Shown here: piece after piece, positions 9,807 through 21,382 of the stretch
How the letters are laid out: the number at the start of each line of letters is the position of its first letter
Position numbering within the stretch: position 1 is the stretch's first letter
Source: Lentinus brumalis
Lineage: Eukaryota > Basidiomycota > Agaricomycetes > Polyporales > Polyporaceae
Length of the DNA stretch: 64,000 nt
Assembly (NCBI GenBank): GCA_001792895.1
Contig: MARA01000003.1
Location: forward strand, 2,728,001-2,792,000
Direction: 5' to 3'
Made by a program: the position numbers and the translations under genes
Notes under the pieces: generated by a model
The model's input: only the letters and a program-made list of their open reading frames with translations
What the model was told of the DNA's origin: nothing
The model's database searches: none

Positions 9807-11105
9807 TGCGAGTGGGCTAGTCGATTCTCGGTCGAGCGGCGACGAAGTCGAGCGTCGGAGGTTCGCGAAGTCGAAGAGCTCGAAAGGGGGAGGGAAGAAG
9901 GCGAAAGTGGTGCAAGGGAAAAGGGGGATCGGCGACGTGTCGGCGATATATAGCCTAACGACGAATAGCCGCTGGCAAGACGAAACCACGAGGCACTCCG
10001 GCCTCGATGCGAAGACTCTGCGACGCGAAAGTGCGACGAATCGGCCCCGTCTTGGGTGCACGAAACGACGAAGTCCTTCCTGGACAACTGGGGGCCATGA
10101 TAGGCTGGGGGAGACCACGATAGGTCGACTGGGTCACGATAGACCGACTAGGGCCACGATAGGCCGAACGCGAAGGCTCTTCTTGAGCGAAACCGGCCCT
10201 TCCTGGGCTACCCTTCCTGGGCTACTTGCTGGGTCGACGATACGACACTGGCCGACGATACGGCGAAACTGTGAGAAGACTCTGCGACTCAACTGGACCT
10301 TGGACTGGAGCGACTCCGGCTCGAAACTGGCGAAAACGTCGAAGAGCGTCGAAACGACCGAAACGAGTGCTCGATGACGGAGAGGGGGAAGGTGCTCTTG
10401 ATTCGGAGGGTAGATGGTGGGGGGAAGGGAAAGGGGCCTCTAACTAGATGCTGTACATGCTGTTCGACGATATGGTACGACGAAGCGCGCAATTCGGCCT
10501 ATGACTAAGCGACGAACAACCAATCAGAGCCGAACACAAGGCTAATCGCGTGATGCGACAACGACGGCGCCGACAACGCCGAACAGGCGCTAGGCGCACG
10601 GACCAGGTCGAACGATCACAACATAATGACGCGATCGACGAATCGCGCCGAATGGCACGAAGCGAAGGGGACGAAATGAACTCAGGCAAGGTCGAACCAA
10701 ACTGTATAGTAAAGGGGGAAGGGACGAAGACTCAAAGGCTCAAAGGCTCGAATAGACGAAGGGTCGCAGGGTCGATGAACTGACGAATCGACGAACGGAC
10801 GAATTGCTGGCCATGGGAGTGAGGACGAAGGCTGGTCGACGACTGTCGAATGCAAAGGACTACGGTTCGACGTCGTTCGAGAGTCGAGGTGGGAGGTGAT
10901 GGTCGAGCAAGGACGAATGATGACTACCAAGGCCGACTGGGGACGATATAGGCCGACAATAGCTCGCAGGTTGGCCGATGAGGCCGAAGGAGCGCAGGAG
11001 AAGGGCAGGAGGACGGTGAAATGGACGATAGTGAGGATAGGGAGTCGATAGAAGGCGCGAAGAGGTCGCAAAATTGGGGCACAGACCAGTATGATGCACA
11101 TCAGC
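9807..11105. repeat. TCGA-rich low-complexity region of unknown origin
   Basis: The stretch is saturated with TCGA, CGAC and GACGA words, so it opens long frames on both strands (for example 9558-10118 minus, 9781-10377 plus) with no recognisable domain. The bias starts at the retrotransposon border and fades near 11.1 kb. It may be a separate decayed repeat element or a local satellite-like expansion. I see no terminal repeats and no gene. Confidence 0.5.
10094..10170. repeat. degenerate tandem repeat, about 20 bp x 4
   Basis: Four imperfect copies built on CCACGATAGGCCGACT follow one another. Nearby (10196-10222) a CTTCCTGGGCTAC word is repeated twice. This lies inside the TCGA-rich region. 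Confidence 0.6.
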
Positions 11106-11980
11106 GCGGAGTAAACCACACTCATGCTTGATGCGGGTTCTTCCAGATGATGATGAGGCTTGTCCCCGCGCTGTTTATCATCATTCCGAAGATGTAGAAA
11201 ACACCTTCAACGGAGACGACACAGATGAAGAGAGTGAACTAGGTGTAGTAGGTGAGCGGTCGTCGACTTGATAATCTTAGCATCCTTACCAAGAGTAACG
11301 GTGTCTTAAAGCTGGTCGCCGCGGTTTGAAGCGTCGTCATGGTGAAGCATTCGAGTCGAGCTCAGCAGACACCGATACCGAGGGCCAGCCCACGATTGGC
11401 AGCAACATAGGGAGATGCAGCGGCATAGGTGGGTCCGCGTTCGACGTGTTTGAAGTGCTTGCTGGATATGCGCTGACGTGAGTTTGCAGATTCACCACGA
11501 CTCTTCAAGGGCGCACCAGGGCATCGGCCGCTGGCTCGTCCAGTCAAGTATACAGTGTCCTTGAAGAGGCTCGACAGTAAGCAGTCGCCTGGGGTGACGA
11601 AGAAGGAGTTCATGACATTGTTTGTGGAATGCATGGAATGCCAAGCTATCACCACGCGTCGGGCCTTTGTAAACCACCAGTGTGATGATAAAGCAGCCAC
11701 GTAGCGGGTAGCACGAATGGTCTTCAGACACTCCTCTTATTTCTCTAAACAATACGTATGCTGTCACCCGGACACGTATGCTGGGAGTCGAGACATCCTC
11801 CAATGACGATCATGAAAGGTCACCTATTGTCTGACATAAGTGCATCCTGAGCCTCCAGGAACGCACACGAGAAAACACGTTTGAGTTCTGGGATAGTACA
11901 TACGATGAGTGCAAGATCGTAGCAAGGCAGGGATGAAGGGGAATAGGGATGAACACGTACAGTTGGTAGAGTAGCATAAG
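11106..11980. other. no assignable gene; possible decayed membrane-protein exon
   Basis: On the minus strand 11130-11240 reads FTLFICVVSVEGVFYIFGMM and 11360-11430 reads a small-residue-rich hydrophobic string. Both would suit membrane segments, but they do not join into a recognisable protein. The right edge at 11981 is the breakpoint of the cyclin-ABC duplication. Confidence 0.3.
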
Positions 11981-13835
11981 ATGCGTGCTGGACGTGCCAG
12001 CGCACGCGCGATCTGCAGACACTGCACCGGTCCGCCATGGATGATCGACACATCCTGGCCAACGGGCGTGTCATACCCCTTGGAGCGCGAATTGACGAAT
12101 TCGTACACGTTTGTGACCTTCGCGTCGTGCCGAATGTCCTCTATTGCCGGGAGCCACTTGTTGGCGCATCGGATGCGTTCCGCTATCGAAGCGTCGGACA
12201 GGTTCAACTGCTGGCTGACGACGGAGAGGTGACATGGAGATACTGCGCAAAGATTGAGCGGGGGACGTGAAGACTGGTCTCGACGCAGCCGGTGTCAATC
12301 TCGTAAAGTTGCAGTTCGGGGACTTGCCGGGGCTAGGAGTGCCGGCGATCATGCGAGCTTCGACGGAAAGACCACGAAGAACATGAACGTCGGGGCGTTC
12401 GGGACACGAGAAGGAGACGCTGGTGAGCAGCGGAGAGTTCAGAAGAATGTTGAAGTCGCGAGTGGTGCGAGGAGACTTGACGATGCTGGGAACTGCAAAA
12501 GACGATCAGCGAGCCGTCACAAACGACAAGAATTAGCAGAAGAACACATACCGAAACACGGAGAAGACAATCAGCTGCAGAGTTTAGATCATCTGCAGAT
12601 GAGAGTAGGTGCCCTTGGCAACGAGACCGGCACAGAAGTGGGACAGTACAGCCTCAGCGAGGTAGATCAGAGTGCTCCCAACACCGTGTGTGCAGCCCTT
12701 AACGAATGCACCGCGTACGCAGCGTGGCGTCGACGGCAGTGTTGAACTTCTCCTGTAACGCGTCCTCGAAGCCCGTCGCACGGATGGTGCAGACATGCGA
12801 GATCGTCTAGAGCAAAGCAGAGTGAGCATCGCATCATGTTGAATGGAGGAATAATACATTGACTCACATCGTAGTACGGCTTCGCAACCTCCGAGTCCTC
12901 GCGCGCACGCATGTTGCGCCCCTCGCACTTGGAGACGATATTCGACTGCAGCGCCGTGACACCAGCAAAGACTGGCGCAATCGCGAAGCTGACAAGAGTA
13001 AGCTGCCACCCACGGGCGAGAGCCCAGAACCCGACGCCAAGCATCACTGAGATGACGAGGGTTTGGTAGAGCACGCTCGCGATGAGAGCGCGGGCATCGT
13101 CCTTGATGAAGATCTAGACGAGGTGGACGGGTGTATTCTCGGGTTTGTCGAACCGCAGATGTAGGTCACCGAATCCATTGCCGCGTTCTCCATGATGGAT
13201 ATCTTGAGGTCATCAACAGGCCATCCGTGGCCGCGATCGCTCTGTACATGTTGATGATGGACACGTTGCGCGCCCCGGTGGACACCTCGCCTCGTAGGAG
13301 AGGTGCGAGCGTAGATACGAGTTAAGCGGGATGATTGTTCTGCTCAGGACGCAGATAAGCATGTCGAGGAGGCGCCCGTGCGGGAGCGTGGGGTAGATGT
13401 CGTGGATGAGCTGCGGGAAGGATATATACGCCTCCTGCTGGCACGTCCTCTGCCTTCAGGCTGTACCAGCTGCTCGAGGTCGTGGGGAGAGGGCAGGAAT
13501 CTCGAGCTCGGGCATGGCGATGTGAAGCGTGCGCCTGCGGACTTGACCTCTTGGCCAGCGGATGCGTCGGCGAGAACACAGAGGCTGACGGGACGAGACC
13601 GAGGGCAGCGGCAATGGCGGGAGTGGAGCCATCTCGTCGTCTCAGTGATGGCATCAAACATCCAGTGGCCAAGAGCGAGGGTGCGGAAAGTCGTGCTGTG
13701 TTGATGAAAGGTACGGGTACTCGTGAGTCGTGACAGCCCCAAGCTCTTCCTGGTTCTCCTCGTCCTGTTGACTGAGGACGACCTCGATAAGGTGTTCCTC
13801 GAACTCATCTTCGATGTCCTTCTCCTTGAAGCCAC
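11981..13835 (-). pseudogene. Ste6-type ABC transporter C-terminal half, copy A
   Basis: Pieces of an ABCB-type exporter are readable in several frames. A transmembrane segment reads SVMLGVGFWALARGWQLTLV, followed by the NMRAREDSEVAKPYYD loop and a second membrane part (LIYLAEAVLSHF). A Walker A relic follows. The Q-loop/signature region reads NLSDASIAERIRCANKWLP and HGGPVQCLQIARALARPARI, where the family has LSGGQKQRIAIARA. Such proteins export lipopeptide pheromones or toxic compounds; here the signature is altered, frames shift repeatedly and the gene is cut at 11981, so no function is expected. Introns with GT-AG borders are still visible, so it derives from genomic DNA and not a processed transcript. 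Confidence 0.8.
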
Positions 13836-14052
13836 AAGTCGGTCATCCTTGAGAACGTGAACGAAGTCGTCCAGGCTAACCTGTGGAAGGTCGACATCTG
13901 TACTTGACAGGAGCGACGCGCTTCACCGCCCTACGAGCACTGCACCATCGTCGATGTGTTTGCGCTACAAGCGCATGCTCGTCCAAGGCTTCAAGATAGG
14001 GAGCGGGAAAGCCATCTGCGAGAATGACTCCTGCGCATCCTCCTTCCACCGC

Positions 14053-14740
14053 TCAAGCCGCCAGTACGAGTCGCGCTTGAGTTGCCTGTATCATGGCAAC
14101 GATCAGCAAATCGCCTCGAAGTCGGAATGATGAGAACCGACCTTCATGAGCCTCTTCGAAGCCACATGAGTATGGCGACTGGTGACGGATTGGATGGACT
14201 TGAGAATGTAGTCGAGCATGAGCTGGCGGTCGGAATGAGAGAAGACGAGCTGAGCGTAGTGCTCGAGGTTCAGCGTCATATCTAGACTGCAATGATAAGC
14301 GACGTTGAGTGTGACGAAGTAGACGAACTCACTTGACATCCAAGGTCGAGCAGGTACTCGCAGATTGTGCGGACTTGGACGTTGCGATCGCCTGCCTTGC
14401 TGATGTTCCTGAGGAAGCGGATCGAGTTGGGATAGCTCAGGTGTCAGCCAAATGTCTTGAGCACAGCGTTCTGCCGCGAGGATCTCCGAGACTGCCTCCG
14501 TGCAGTAGAGGAAGTTGCTGGCGGATGGACGGAAGAACCAACTCGGTTCGAAAGGAAGCGGTCGAAGACGTCCTGATGTTCGTAGCAAGGATCAGTGTTG
14601 CGGGCAGGAGACATGCAATGGAAACGTGAGTGTACCTGGATGAGCAAGTTGATAAAGATGCCGCGCAACTTCCACACGAGATCCTTCTGATTCTCGGCGT
14701 AGCGTGCGGGTTGGCGTCGTTGTCTGCTACGGAACAATGT
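14053..14740 (-). pseudogene. B-type (mitotic) cyclin fragment, copy A
   Basis: Cyclin-box pieces occur in order with introns between them: YAENQKDLVWKLRGIFINLL (where family members have an xxWxMRxxLVDWLxxVH motif), VFDRFLSNRV, SNFLYCTEAVSEILAAERC, the reading around FLRNISKAGDRNVQVRTICE, and a C-terminal LNLEHYAQLVFSHSDRQLML ... KRLMK. These correspond to the two cyclin folds of Clb/cyclin B, which activate Cdk1. Frame changes between exons are the same in copies A, B and C, so the gene was already broken before it was duplicated. It is shorter than a full cyclin and has no clear N-terminus. Confidence 0.72.
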
Positions 14741-15326
14741 TACACTGAGCATGTAGGCAGCAGAGGCACAGCACGTACCTCAGATGATTGCGACCATGAC
14801 CATGACGACGTGTTCTGCATCCAGGAGTGTGTCTGACGACGTCCGCGACACATCGACGCATCGGGGACATGCGACCGGGCGGGTATACTGGTACGGCTTG
14901 TTCCAGAGCAGCGACAAAACGCAAACAAAGTGGGTGCAGGTGAGGCTGGATGTCGGGAGCCATAGTAGCCTTGGCAGCTCATGACTTGCCCTGCGAGCGT
15001 CGTCTGCCGCGGCGCTGGAATGTGAGTCATGAGTTATATGTGCTGGATCACGATGAACAGAGGAGAACGTACTTGAGCCAGCCACGCTGGGCAAAAAGTC
15101 CAGATAGTCGACAAGTCGAGCCCCAGGTGCCGAGGAGGAGAGAGCAGTATAGGCGGAGGAAGAAAGGGCGGAGGAAGGGGAAGCTTCAACGCAAGTTCTG
15201 GGACATCGACAACTCCGTGGTGCTTTGCATGCGTCTGGTCGGACAAGCCAACGTTCTTCATGCCGGGCCAACCCACGGAGCCATCTCCGGACTCAGAACT
15301 CAGCGTGTCCGCCACATAGATGAGGG

Positions 15327-15921
15327 TGTTCATGACCGGTAGTGCAGCATACGTAGTAGTGTCCACCTTCAAGTGCTCAGAGTCAAGAATCGCCCGCCAC
15401 CGGCGCTCCGTCTTCCCGTCACATGACAGACGCGTGACAGTGTCGGCCTCAGCGCTCATGGCTCATAAGTGTTGCGCAGTTCGGGACGGCATGGCCCGCT
15501 GCCTTTGCACAAGGAATGCGTGGAGAGATACAATTGATGATCTAGTACGCTAAGATACATTGTTTCCTGAACCACTCCTGCCACCGCTGGTGCCTGTACG
15601 AGTGATTGAAGGGGAGGGAGAGGAGGAAGCACGCAGGAGTCTGGACCGGAAATTGTTCCGGCGGCTGAGCAGGCGTACTCCAGTGTCCACGTGAAGAGAT
15701 GTAGGATACCACTCTGTGATTGATACAGCGACCAACACCCGCACCTATATACAGCTGTTAATGGTGGACCCTCCTCCTCCTCCGCTACGAGAAGAATTTC
15801 TTCACCCTCAACTGCAGCACCTACCGCAGATAAACGCTCCTTGGCTGCAGCGGGCCCCGGATCTACAGACGGACGCGGCAAGACGAGATCAGGCGCAGGT
15901 TACATCAACGCGCGGGGCATA
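15327..15921. other. no gene recognised beside copy A
   Basis: One 141-codon minus frame (15456-15881) reads ELSAVGAAVEGEE-like acidic sequence without a known domain. I see no splice-consistent extension and no RNA gene. Confidence 0.4.
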
Positions 15922-16002
15922 GTCTCGTACCCATCCGCTGTAGGATCGCACCCCGACCACCGCATCTAACGCGGTGGTCGGGGTGCGATCCGGGTACGAG
16001 AC
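15922..16002. repeat. long perfect hairpin (inverted repeat)
   Basis: A 21-bp perfect inverted repeat, 15943-15963 against 15971-15991, encloses a 7-base loop (ATCTAAC). It is extended by an 11-bp outer stem, 15922-15932 (GTCTCGTACCC) against 15992-16002, with ten unpaired bases on the left side. It lies between the cyclin-ABC block and the sugar-transporter relic. It is GC-rich and could extrude as a cruciform or fold in RNA. Confidence 0.9.
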
Positions 16003-16359
16003 CAGCGGGGCACAACAGATGCAGTGTCCGGAGCGCCGGCCTTCTCGGACGCGTATGGCTTCTCCTTCATCGGCGTCTCCAAGCCTTTCGTCTTCGAGCG
16101 CGGCATCATCGAACTGTGATTGCGGATGGGGCAGGACGGTGAGCGAGAGCTCGGATTCACCCGCTCTAGCGCGCGAGAGGGACGTCGATGGAGTACGATA
16201 GCGGAGTTGACACGGTGACGGCGGAGCTCGCAGGAGTAAAAGTCTCATACAACAAGTCCGGTCGTGCCTGCTGACCGTCTGTTTGATCGCGATGGCCAAG
16301 AGCGCCCCTTCCGCATATGCGGCGGCCGCTTTCGTCTGCCTGTGGTAAGCAAGTCTCTT

Positions 16360-17545
16360 CTGGTAGTGCCGACATGCAGCCAGTCGGAGATGACTAGCTC
16401 TAGCGCAGCGTAGCCCGGCGAATCACAGCTGGTCTGCATGTTGAGGTCGTCCGTGCGCTGCTCGAAGCGATTCGCCAAGCCGATGTCCGCGATGATGATG
16501 TTGCGGTGACGGTGGGGCATCGCGTTGACGCGGACGTTGGGCGGGAAGATGTCGCCTGTGATGACCGAGGCGATGGGTCCCCAGTTGGACGTGAAGGCGC
16601 TGATGATGCAGACGAGCGCAATGAGCGCCTTCTGGCCAGACTGGTTCAGGGTCGAGATGGTGACACTGATGATGGCGACAAGGAACTCGCAGACACACAT
16701 GACGCCGACACCGTACAGGAGGAGGGAATGATGACCGAACAGCTCGGTACCCCAGATACCGGGGATGGTCATGAACGCGTTGACGAATCCGTCGCAACAA
16801 GGAAGGGTTTCGAGATGCCCGTGTTCTTGAATAAGGTCGTGCGGTCTGTCGGAAAGTAGATGCGATGAGCAGATACATTGGACGAATAGAGAGAGCGACT
16901 TACAGTATCACACGAGGTTGATACGTTCTCGCCGAGCTTCATCGTCTCCTCAACGGCGGCGCGGATGTCGTGGAGCTCGGTCTGGAGGTCGGGGTCGTCC
17001 GTGGACAGAGAGGTGATGCGGGGGAGACCACGAGCAGACCGTTTGTCCTTGCCCTTGTTGACGAGCCAACGAGGAGCCTGGAGAAGGCACGTCATGCAGG
17101 CGGCGAGGACCAGGGCCCAGATGAAGTGGATGGAGATGGGGATCTGCGACGCGAAGTGGTTCTAGCGGCATTAGTCACGTTGTTAATGACAGAGCTGCAC
17201 CGGCGAGAACGCAACCAATGAGGAAAGCGGCAACGTTGTGGGCACTGGCTCGGAGGGCGAGACCGACGAAGAAGACGAGGCCGGAGCAGATGATGCCTAT
17301 GCCACGACTCAGGATATTGGCGGCGGAGACGCCGATGAGGGCACCTGTGGGTGGTGGTAAGTATGAAGAAGGTAACCTGTGTAGGAAGAGTACTGACCGA
17401 AGAAGATCCTGGCGAAGACTCGAGGGAGGCGACGAGGGACCCGCGGCTATCGTCGATCGTGAGCTCGAGGTCTGGAGAGCGGGAGGGATAACAGACCGAA
17501 GAGAGTACGCGAGCTGACCTTGAATGGCACCGGGGACAACCCACG
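16360..17545 (-). pseudogene. MFS hexose transporter relic
   Basis: Sugar-porter motifs are present in order on the minus strand: ALIGVSAANILSRGIGIICS (17270-17345; the family has GRRxGI), the helix NVAAFLIGCVLAG, a QAPRWLVNKGKDKRSARGLP loop (17035-17090; the family has PESPRWLxxKGR), the PDLQTELHDIRA region, TIPGIWGTELFG (16735-16770) and NQSGQKALIALVCII plus WGPIASVITGDIFPPNVRVN (16540-16660). These are the conserved features of fungal glucose/hexose transporters of the plasma membrane. Downstream of NVRVNAM the sequence no longer follows the family, and exons sit in shifted frames. I therefore call it a pseudogene; a functional but poorly modelled gene is less likely. Confidence 0.75.
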
Positions 17546-17550
17546 CGGGC

Positions 17551-18070
17551 TCAAAGCTCAACTTGATCTCGGTCTTGCTGCCCCGACATAGCCCGACATC
17601 CCACGCAACCACGCCCACCACCTCGGGTGCACCCTGATCTGCCCGTCCCAATGGTCAGCCTGACCTCGCTCCCGACACCGCCACGCTCCTCCAAGACAGT
17701 CTTCCGCTCGGCATGGTGTTTCTCTGCCGCGAGCCTGCGCGGACGTCCAGTGAAGGTCAGCAGCCCGCAGCGCTCGTCCGCCACACTCTCGGACATGGCC
17801 AAGGCGCGCTCGATCAGGTAGTGCAGTGGGGTAGGGGTGGAGACGTCGTCGAACTCGATGCGCGAGAGCGCAGGGGCACGTAAGTCAACAGTCATAATTG
17901 CCCGCGCATCAGCCACTCAAGTTACTCACCAATGCGATCGTGATGAGTAGAACAACGCAGGAAACAGGAGAGGGTCTCACAACCGGTGGCTTTGACATCG
18001 ACGAGCTTCACATGGTCTGAAGGACTACAAGGCGGTGAGCACAACATTCGCATGGTTCGACAAGGCTCAC
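17551..18070. other. between transporter and ATPase relics, no assignable gene
   Basis: A minus frame (17551-17916) begins with a hydrophilic string (LSRIEFDDVSTPTPLHYLIE) but has no domain I recognise. It could be an exon of either neighbouring relic. Confidence 0.3.
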
Positions 18071-18560
18071 TTACTCCAGATCGACGACGATGCACTCGAA
18101 GACGATGAGCACGAAGAGCGTGAAGAGGGAGCAGTATCTGTATTCGTCTATGCACCAGAGGGCAAATCGAAGGCCTAGGAAGGGCGCGATGGCGTGCTGG
18201 CTTGGCAAAGCTGGGCCAAAGATGTGCATGAGACGAGAGAAGGATCTCGGAGCGCGGTGGAGGACTGACCAGGTGATGCCGACGAAGACGACCTGCGCCA
18301 TAGGGGTGGTGTACGATGATGGTAGGCGGACCATCCGCGACACGGTAGGCGGACCATCGCGACGCAGATGGCGTGCAGAGGAACGATTGGTGGTAGTCGG
18401 CCAGAAGCTCGTCCGGGAACGCGGCCCCTTCCTCGCGGACTCCCCGCCCGCGTCGCACAGGGCGACGAGTTCACGGATGCACGCGCGGTCGAGATTGGCT
18501 GCCGTCGAGGAAGAGCATGTTCCGATTGAGTGTGACGACTTTCTGTAACTGCCGGTACAC
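18071..18560 (-). pseudogene. fragment similar to P5A-type ATPase (Spf1-like)
   Basis: The tail of a minus-strand frame reads HAIAPFLGLRFALWCIDEYR and then YCSLFTLFVLIVFECIVVDL (18071-18200). Spf1/ATP13A1 proteins of the endoplasmic reticulum carry a very similar first membrane hairpin (HAxAPFFVFQ ... LWCLDEYWYYSLFTLFML ... FEC). Upstream sequence (to about 18560) is low in similarity, and none of the catalytic DKTGTLT region is present. It is a short remnant in the same orientation as the other relics of this island. Confidence 0.5.
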
Positions 18561-18640
18561 GGCGGGAACGGGCGGGGAGGCTTGCGATTTGCAGCGAGAT
18601 GAGGTTTGAGAGGGAGCGAGCGCGGAACAGGACCGCCCAT

Positions 18641-19305
18641 GTCGATGTCATTATCGTGGAGCGAAAGCGACGATTACTGGCTTGCTGCTTTCGCGATACC
18701 ACTCCCATTTTCGCTGCACCTCCTGTCGACCCAGTGGACCGTAACGTCGCTCCTGAAACGGCGCTCGGCGATATTGCAGCAGTAGAATTCGGTCAGGAAG
18801 AGGGCGTGTGGGTCTCTGCGGATGTGGGCGAGTCGGAATATACAAATGATGATCTTGTTATTGTGTGTCATCCTGCCAAGCTCGCGCGTTTGTTCTCATG
18901 CATATTGATCAACTACAATACGCACCGCGGGTGGCGGTAGGACGCGATCACGTCGAGAAAGACGGCCATACTAATAGGAGGATGAGGCACAATCTGCATA
19001 TGCGCATATTGGGTGAAGATGGTGCCAAGCAGAGGATAGTGTCGAATTCAGCGCTCATGGCTCATGGCAGGCAACAACACCAATGCTATATCGACCGCAC
19101 TATATACGCTACACACGACCTCTGCATTCTTCCCAAGAAGCTCAAGTATGAAGACCAACGTACGATGCTCTCCCTGAAACCTAGCCCTCACTCGAGGTTG
19201 TCCGCAGACATGACGGTCGGCAGTGCCTGTCTGAGGCAACTAATAATCGCAGTGCCGCTTCAGAGAGGTGATTAGCTATCGGCTCGACGAGAGTAAACAC
19301 ATGAC
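18641..19305. other. no gene recognised downstream of the F-box-like gene
   Basis: Overlapping short frames on both strands have no family resemblance. The stretch separates the decayed minus-strand gene fragments from the F-box-like gene, and probably includes the latter's 3' UTR. Confidence 0.4.
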
Positions 19306-21229
19306 TTACGGGATGGAGTAATGACCATGCGTGGACCAATTCTCCTCATACCAATCGACGATCCTGTCCCACTCTCCAGCTTTGATCCACGTTCCCAACG
19401 CGTAGATCTCCCTCCACTTCTCCCCCTCCTGGCCACCGGAGGCGTACGCCGCAGCTGTGATCCCAGCTCGGTAGAGCACATCTGCAACCTGGAGGGGATG
19501 ATGGACCAGGCTCAGCTGCTCGCACGACAACGCGGTCAGCGACGTCCTGCTGAGATGCAGGATTGTTTGCCCGAGAGATGATGCGACGATTTTCGGAACA
19601 TGTAGCGAGACAAGACAGCTCGAAACGGGGATTGCCTGTACAAGTCTCATCATCTCTAGCGGACCGCTGGTCCGCGCGAGCATGCAGCGGATATGGAGGA
19701 TACGAAGGGCTCTCCAAGTGTCGCAGATCTCGTGCAGCTCTTCGTAGTCGAGGGAGAACCTGAGGCTCGGGAACACAACCGTCAGGCTCCGCAGCGCGGT
19801 ACAGGATGCAGCCGGCTTGATGAGGTTGAGGACGGACCCCGCGGTCTGGAAGTACATGTGAGAAGTCCCGGTAATGGTGAGGCACGTGAGGGCGACGGTG
19901 AGCGATTTGGCAACGAGCCCAGTGACACCAGGGAAGGACAGGTACTGCCTACTGCAGAACTCGAGCGTAAAGTCGGCTACCTGGGAGAGTTCTACGTTGT
20001 TCAGGATGAACAGCAGCTCTGTGCGCTCGGTCCAAGTTACGACGAACGTCCGAGGCGCGGGTTTGGACGCATTGCGAGACCAGTTGCAACTGGGTGGATA
20101 CCAATCTATCAAACTCGATCAGTGGAATAGAGAGGTCGGAGGAATGATATGAACTCACGTTTTACGTCTGCCTTTATTGCAACGCTGGCTAAACCCTCAC
20201 ACAGGCGGAGGACGGATGAGGGCAAAAACCCTCCCCATCTCCGCCAGTGGTAGTTATAGCGATGTCTTTCAAGTGGACGAAGAGCTTCCGCATCTCACGG
20301 ACCAGTACATGGATATGAACGTAAGAGTTCAGCTCCGGGGGCGCATAATTGAGATCGATCACCACCCGAATTAGCTGTGGACAGCTGTGGAACGCAGTGA
20401 GGTTGCGGATATGGTTCTGCCGCTGGGAGATCGTCCAGTACACGCTCCGAAGGCGAGGAAAAGGGCATGGTCTGACTTCGGCCCCTGGCTCGCGGTCGAG
20501 GATCGAGGGCAGACAGGCGACCTCGAGTTCGTTGCCGCAGATTTGGAGAACCTCGACTTGCCGGAGGTAGAAGTAGAAGTTGCGAAAGAGACGATGGCGA
20601 TGGGGAGTGTCGTCCTTGATGTATCGTTGCATCTCTCTACATGTTTGGTCAGAACTAGGCAGCATGAGGGAGATCACGAACACTCACTTCCACTGGGCAA
20701 CACAAGGCGTGTTACACCACTTGCGAACTCGTACATCGGTAATGACCGCGCTGAGGCAACTGAACTTCGGAATGTAGGACCAAAGCCAAGCAGAGGCCGC
20801 CTCGAAACAAGTTGAGTTGACCCGCGCAAGCCTGCTCATCCGGTTAGCCCACCTCAACGGCGGCAGACCGTGAAGTGAATGAGGATCGAGAATGTCCGCG
20901 ATGAGGTCAGCACAAAATGACACGATGACCTCAACGATCTCATCGACGACGAACACACGATTGGCCGCGCTCATGAGGGTCGTCGTTGTAAATGCGGATT
21001 GGTCGGAAGGAGGCATTGGAAAGTGAGAAGTATCGAGCGTGTACAGTTCTCCAGAAACCGCCATCTGGACGGCAGTATTGAGTGTGTACTGGCCAACATG
21101 GCTCCCATCCTGGTGGAGGTACCCCCTGGAGGCCGCCCATGCGGCTACATCGCTGCGGAGGACATAGCGCCGGTCGTATTCCGTCGAGAATAGTGATGAA
21201 TTCGAATCCTGACCTTTTATTAGTGACAT
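19306..21229 (-). CDS. F-box-like/LRR protein, family member 1
   Basis: Exon 1 (from MSLIKGQDSNSSLF, 21229) has a conserved N-terminal block (VLRSDVAAWAASRGYL, DGSHVGQYT, SGELY) and then an F-box-like helix region (VDEIVEVIVSFCADL ... MSRLARVNSTCFEAASAWLW). A GTGAGT...ATGTAG intron joins in phase to EMQRYIKDDTPHRHRLFRNF. A further intron (GTGAGT...GATAG) joins DVK to HWYPPSCNWSRN. The C-terminal half is leucine-rich and repeats irregularly, ending GEKWREIYALGTWIKAGEWD and a stop at 19306. Such proteins normally link substrates to an SCF ubiquitin ligase; the substrate is unknown. The N-terminal block recurs in the gene at 32.0-34.1 kb, so both belong to one family. One middle intron boundary (about 20170-20235) is not fully resolved. 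Confidence 0.65.
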
Positions 21230-21311
21230 GGTTGTAGTGCGTTCACTCGATACACGTGCACGCACCATGATGAGCTGCCTTGCAAGTGATCAGACCTGAG
21301 GCGACCAGAGA

Positions 21312-21382
21312 GAGAGGGGAGCGACGGGTGAGAGGGAGCGACGGGTGAGAGGGGAGCGACGGGTGAGAGGGGAGCGACGAGA
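21312..21382. repeat. 18-bp minisatellite, four copies
   Basis: Units of GAGAGGGGAGCGACGGGT (one of 17 bp, the last diverging at its end) lie 80 bp upstream of the F-box-like gene start and could affect its promoter. Confidence 0.85.

Larger units (their letters stand above)
11981..15326 (-). repeat. cyclin-ABC segmental duplication, copy A (minus orientation)
   Basis: This 3.35-kb block is a near-identical reverse complement of 40150-43497 (copy C). Its cyclin side also matches 29765-30918 (copy B). The outer edge at 15326 is the CCCTCATCTATG word shared by all three copies. The inner edge at 11981 falls inside the ABC nucleotide-binding domain, just after ARALARPARI-type sequence, where copy C continues into more ABC sequence and this copy does not. 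Confidence 0.93.

Noticed and set aside
9558..10377. Long open frames on both strands (186 and 198 codons) right of the retrotransposon
   Set aside because: They arise from the TCGA-rich composition, overlap each other antisense and show no domain.
11981..15326. Helitron ends (5' TC, 3' hairpin plus CTRR) on the cyclin-ABC copies
   Set aside because: No consistent TC or CTRR termini were visible at the shared breakpoints, so I do not assign the block to a named transposon class.
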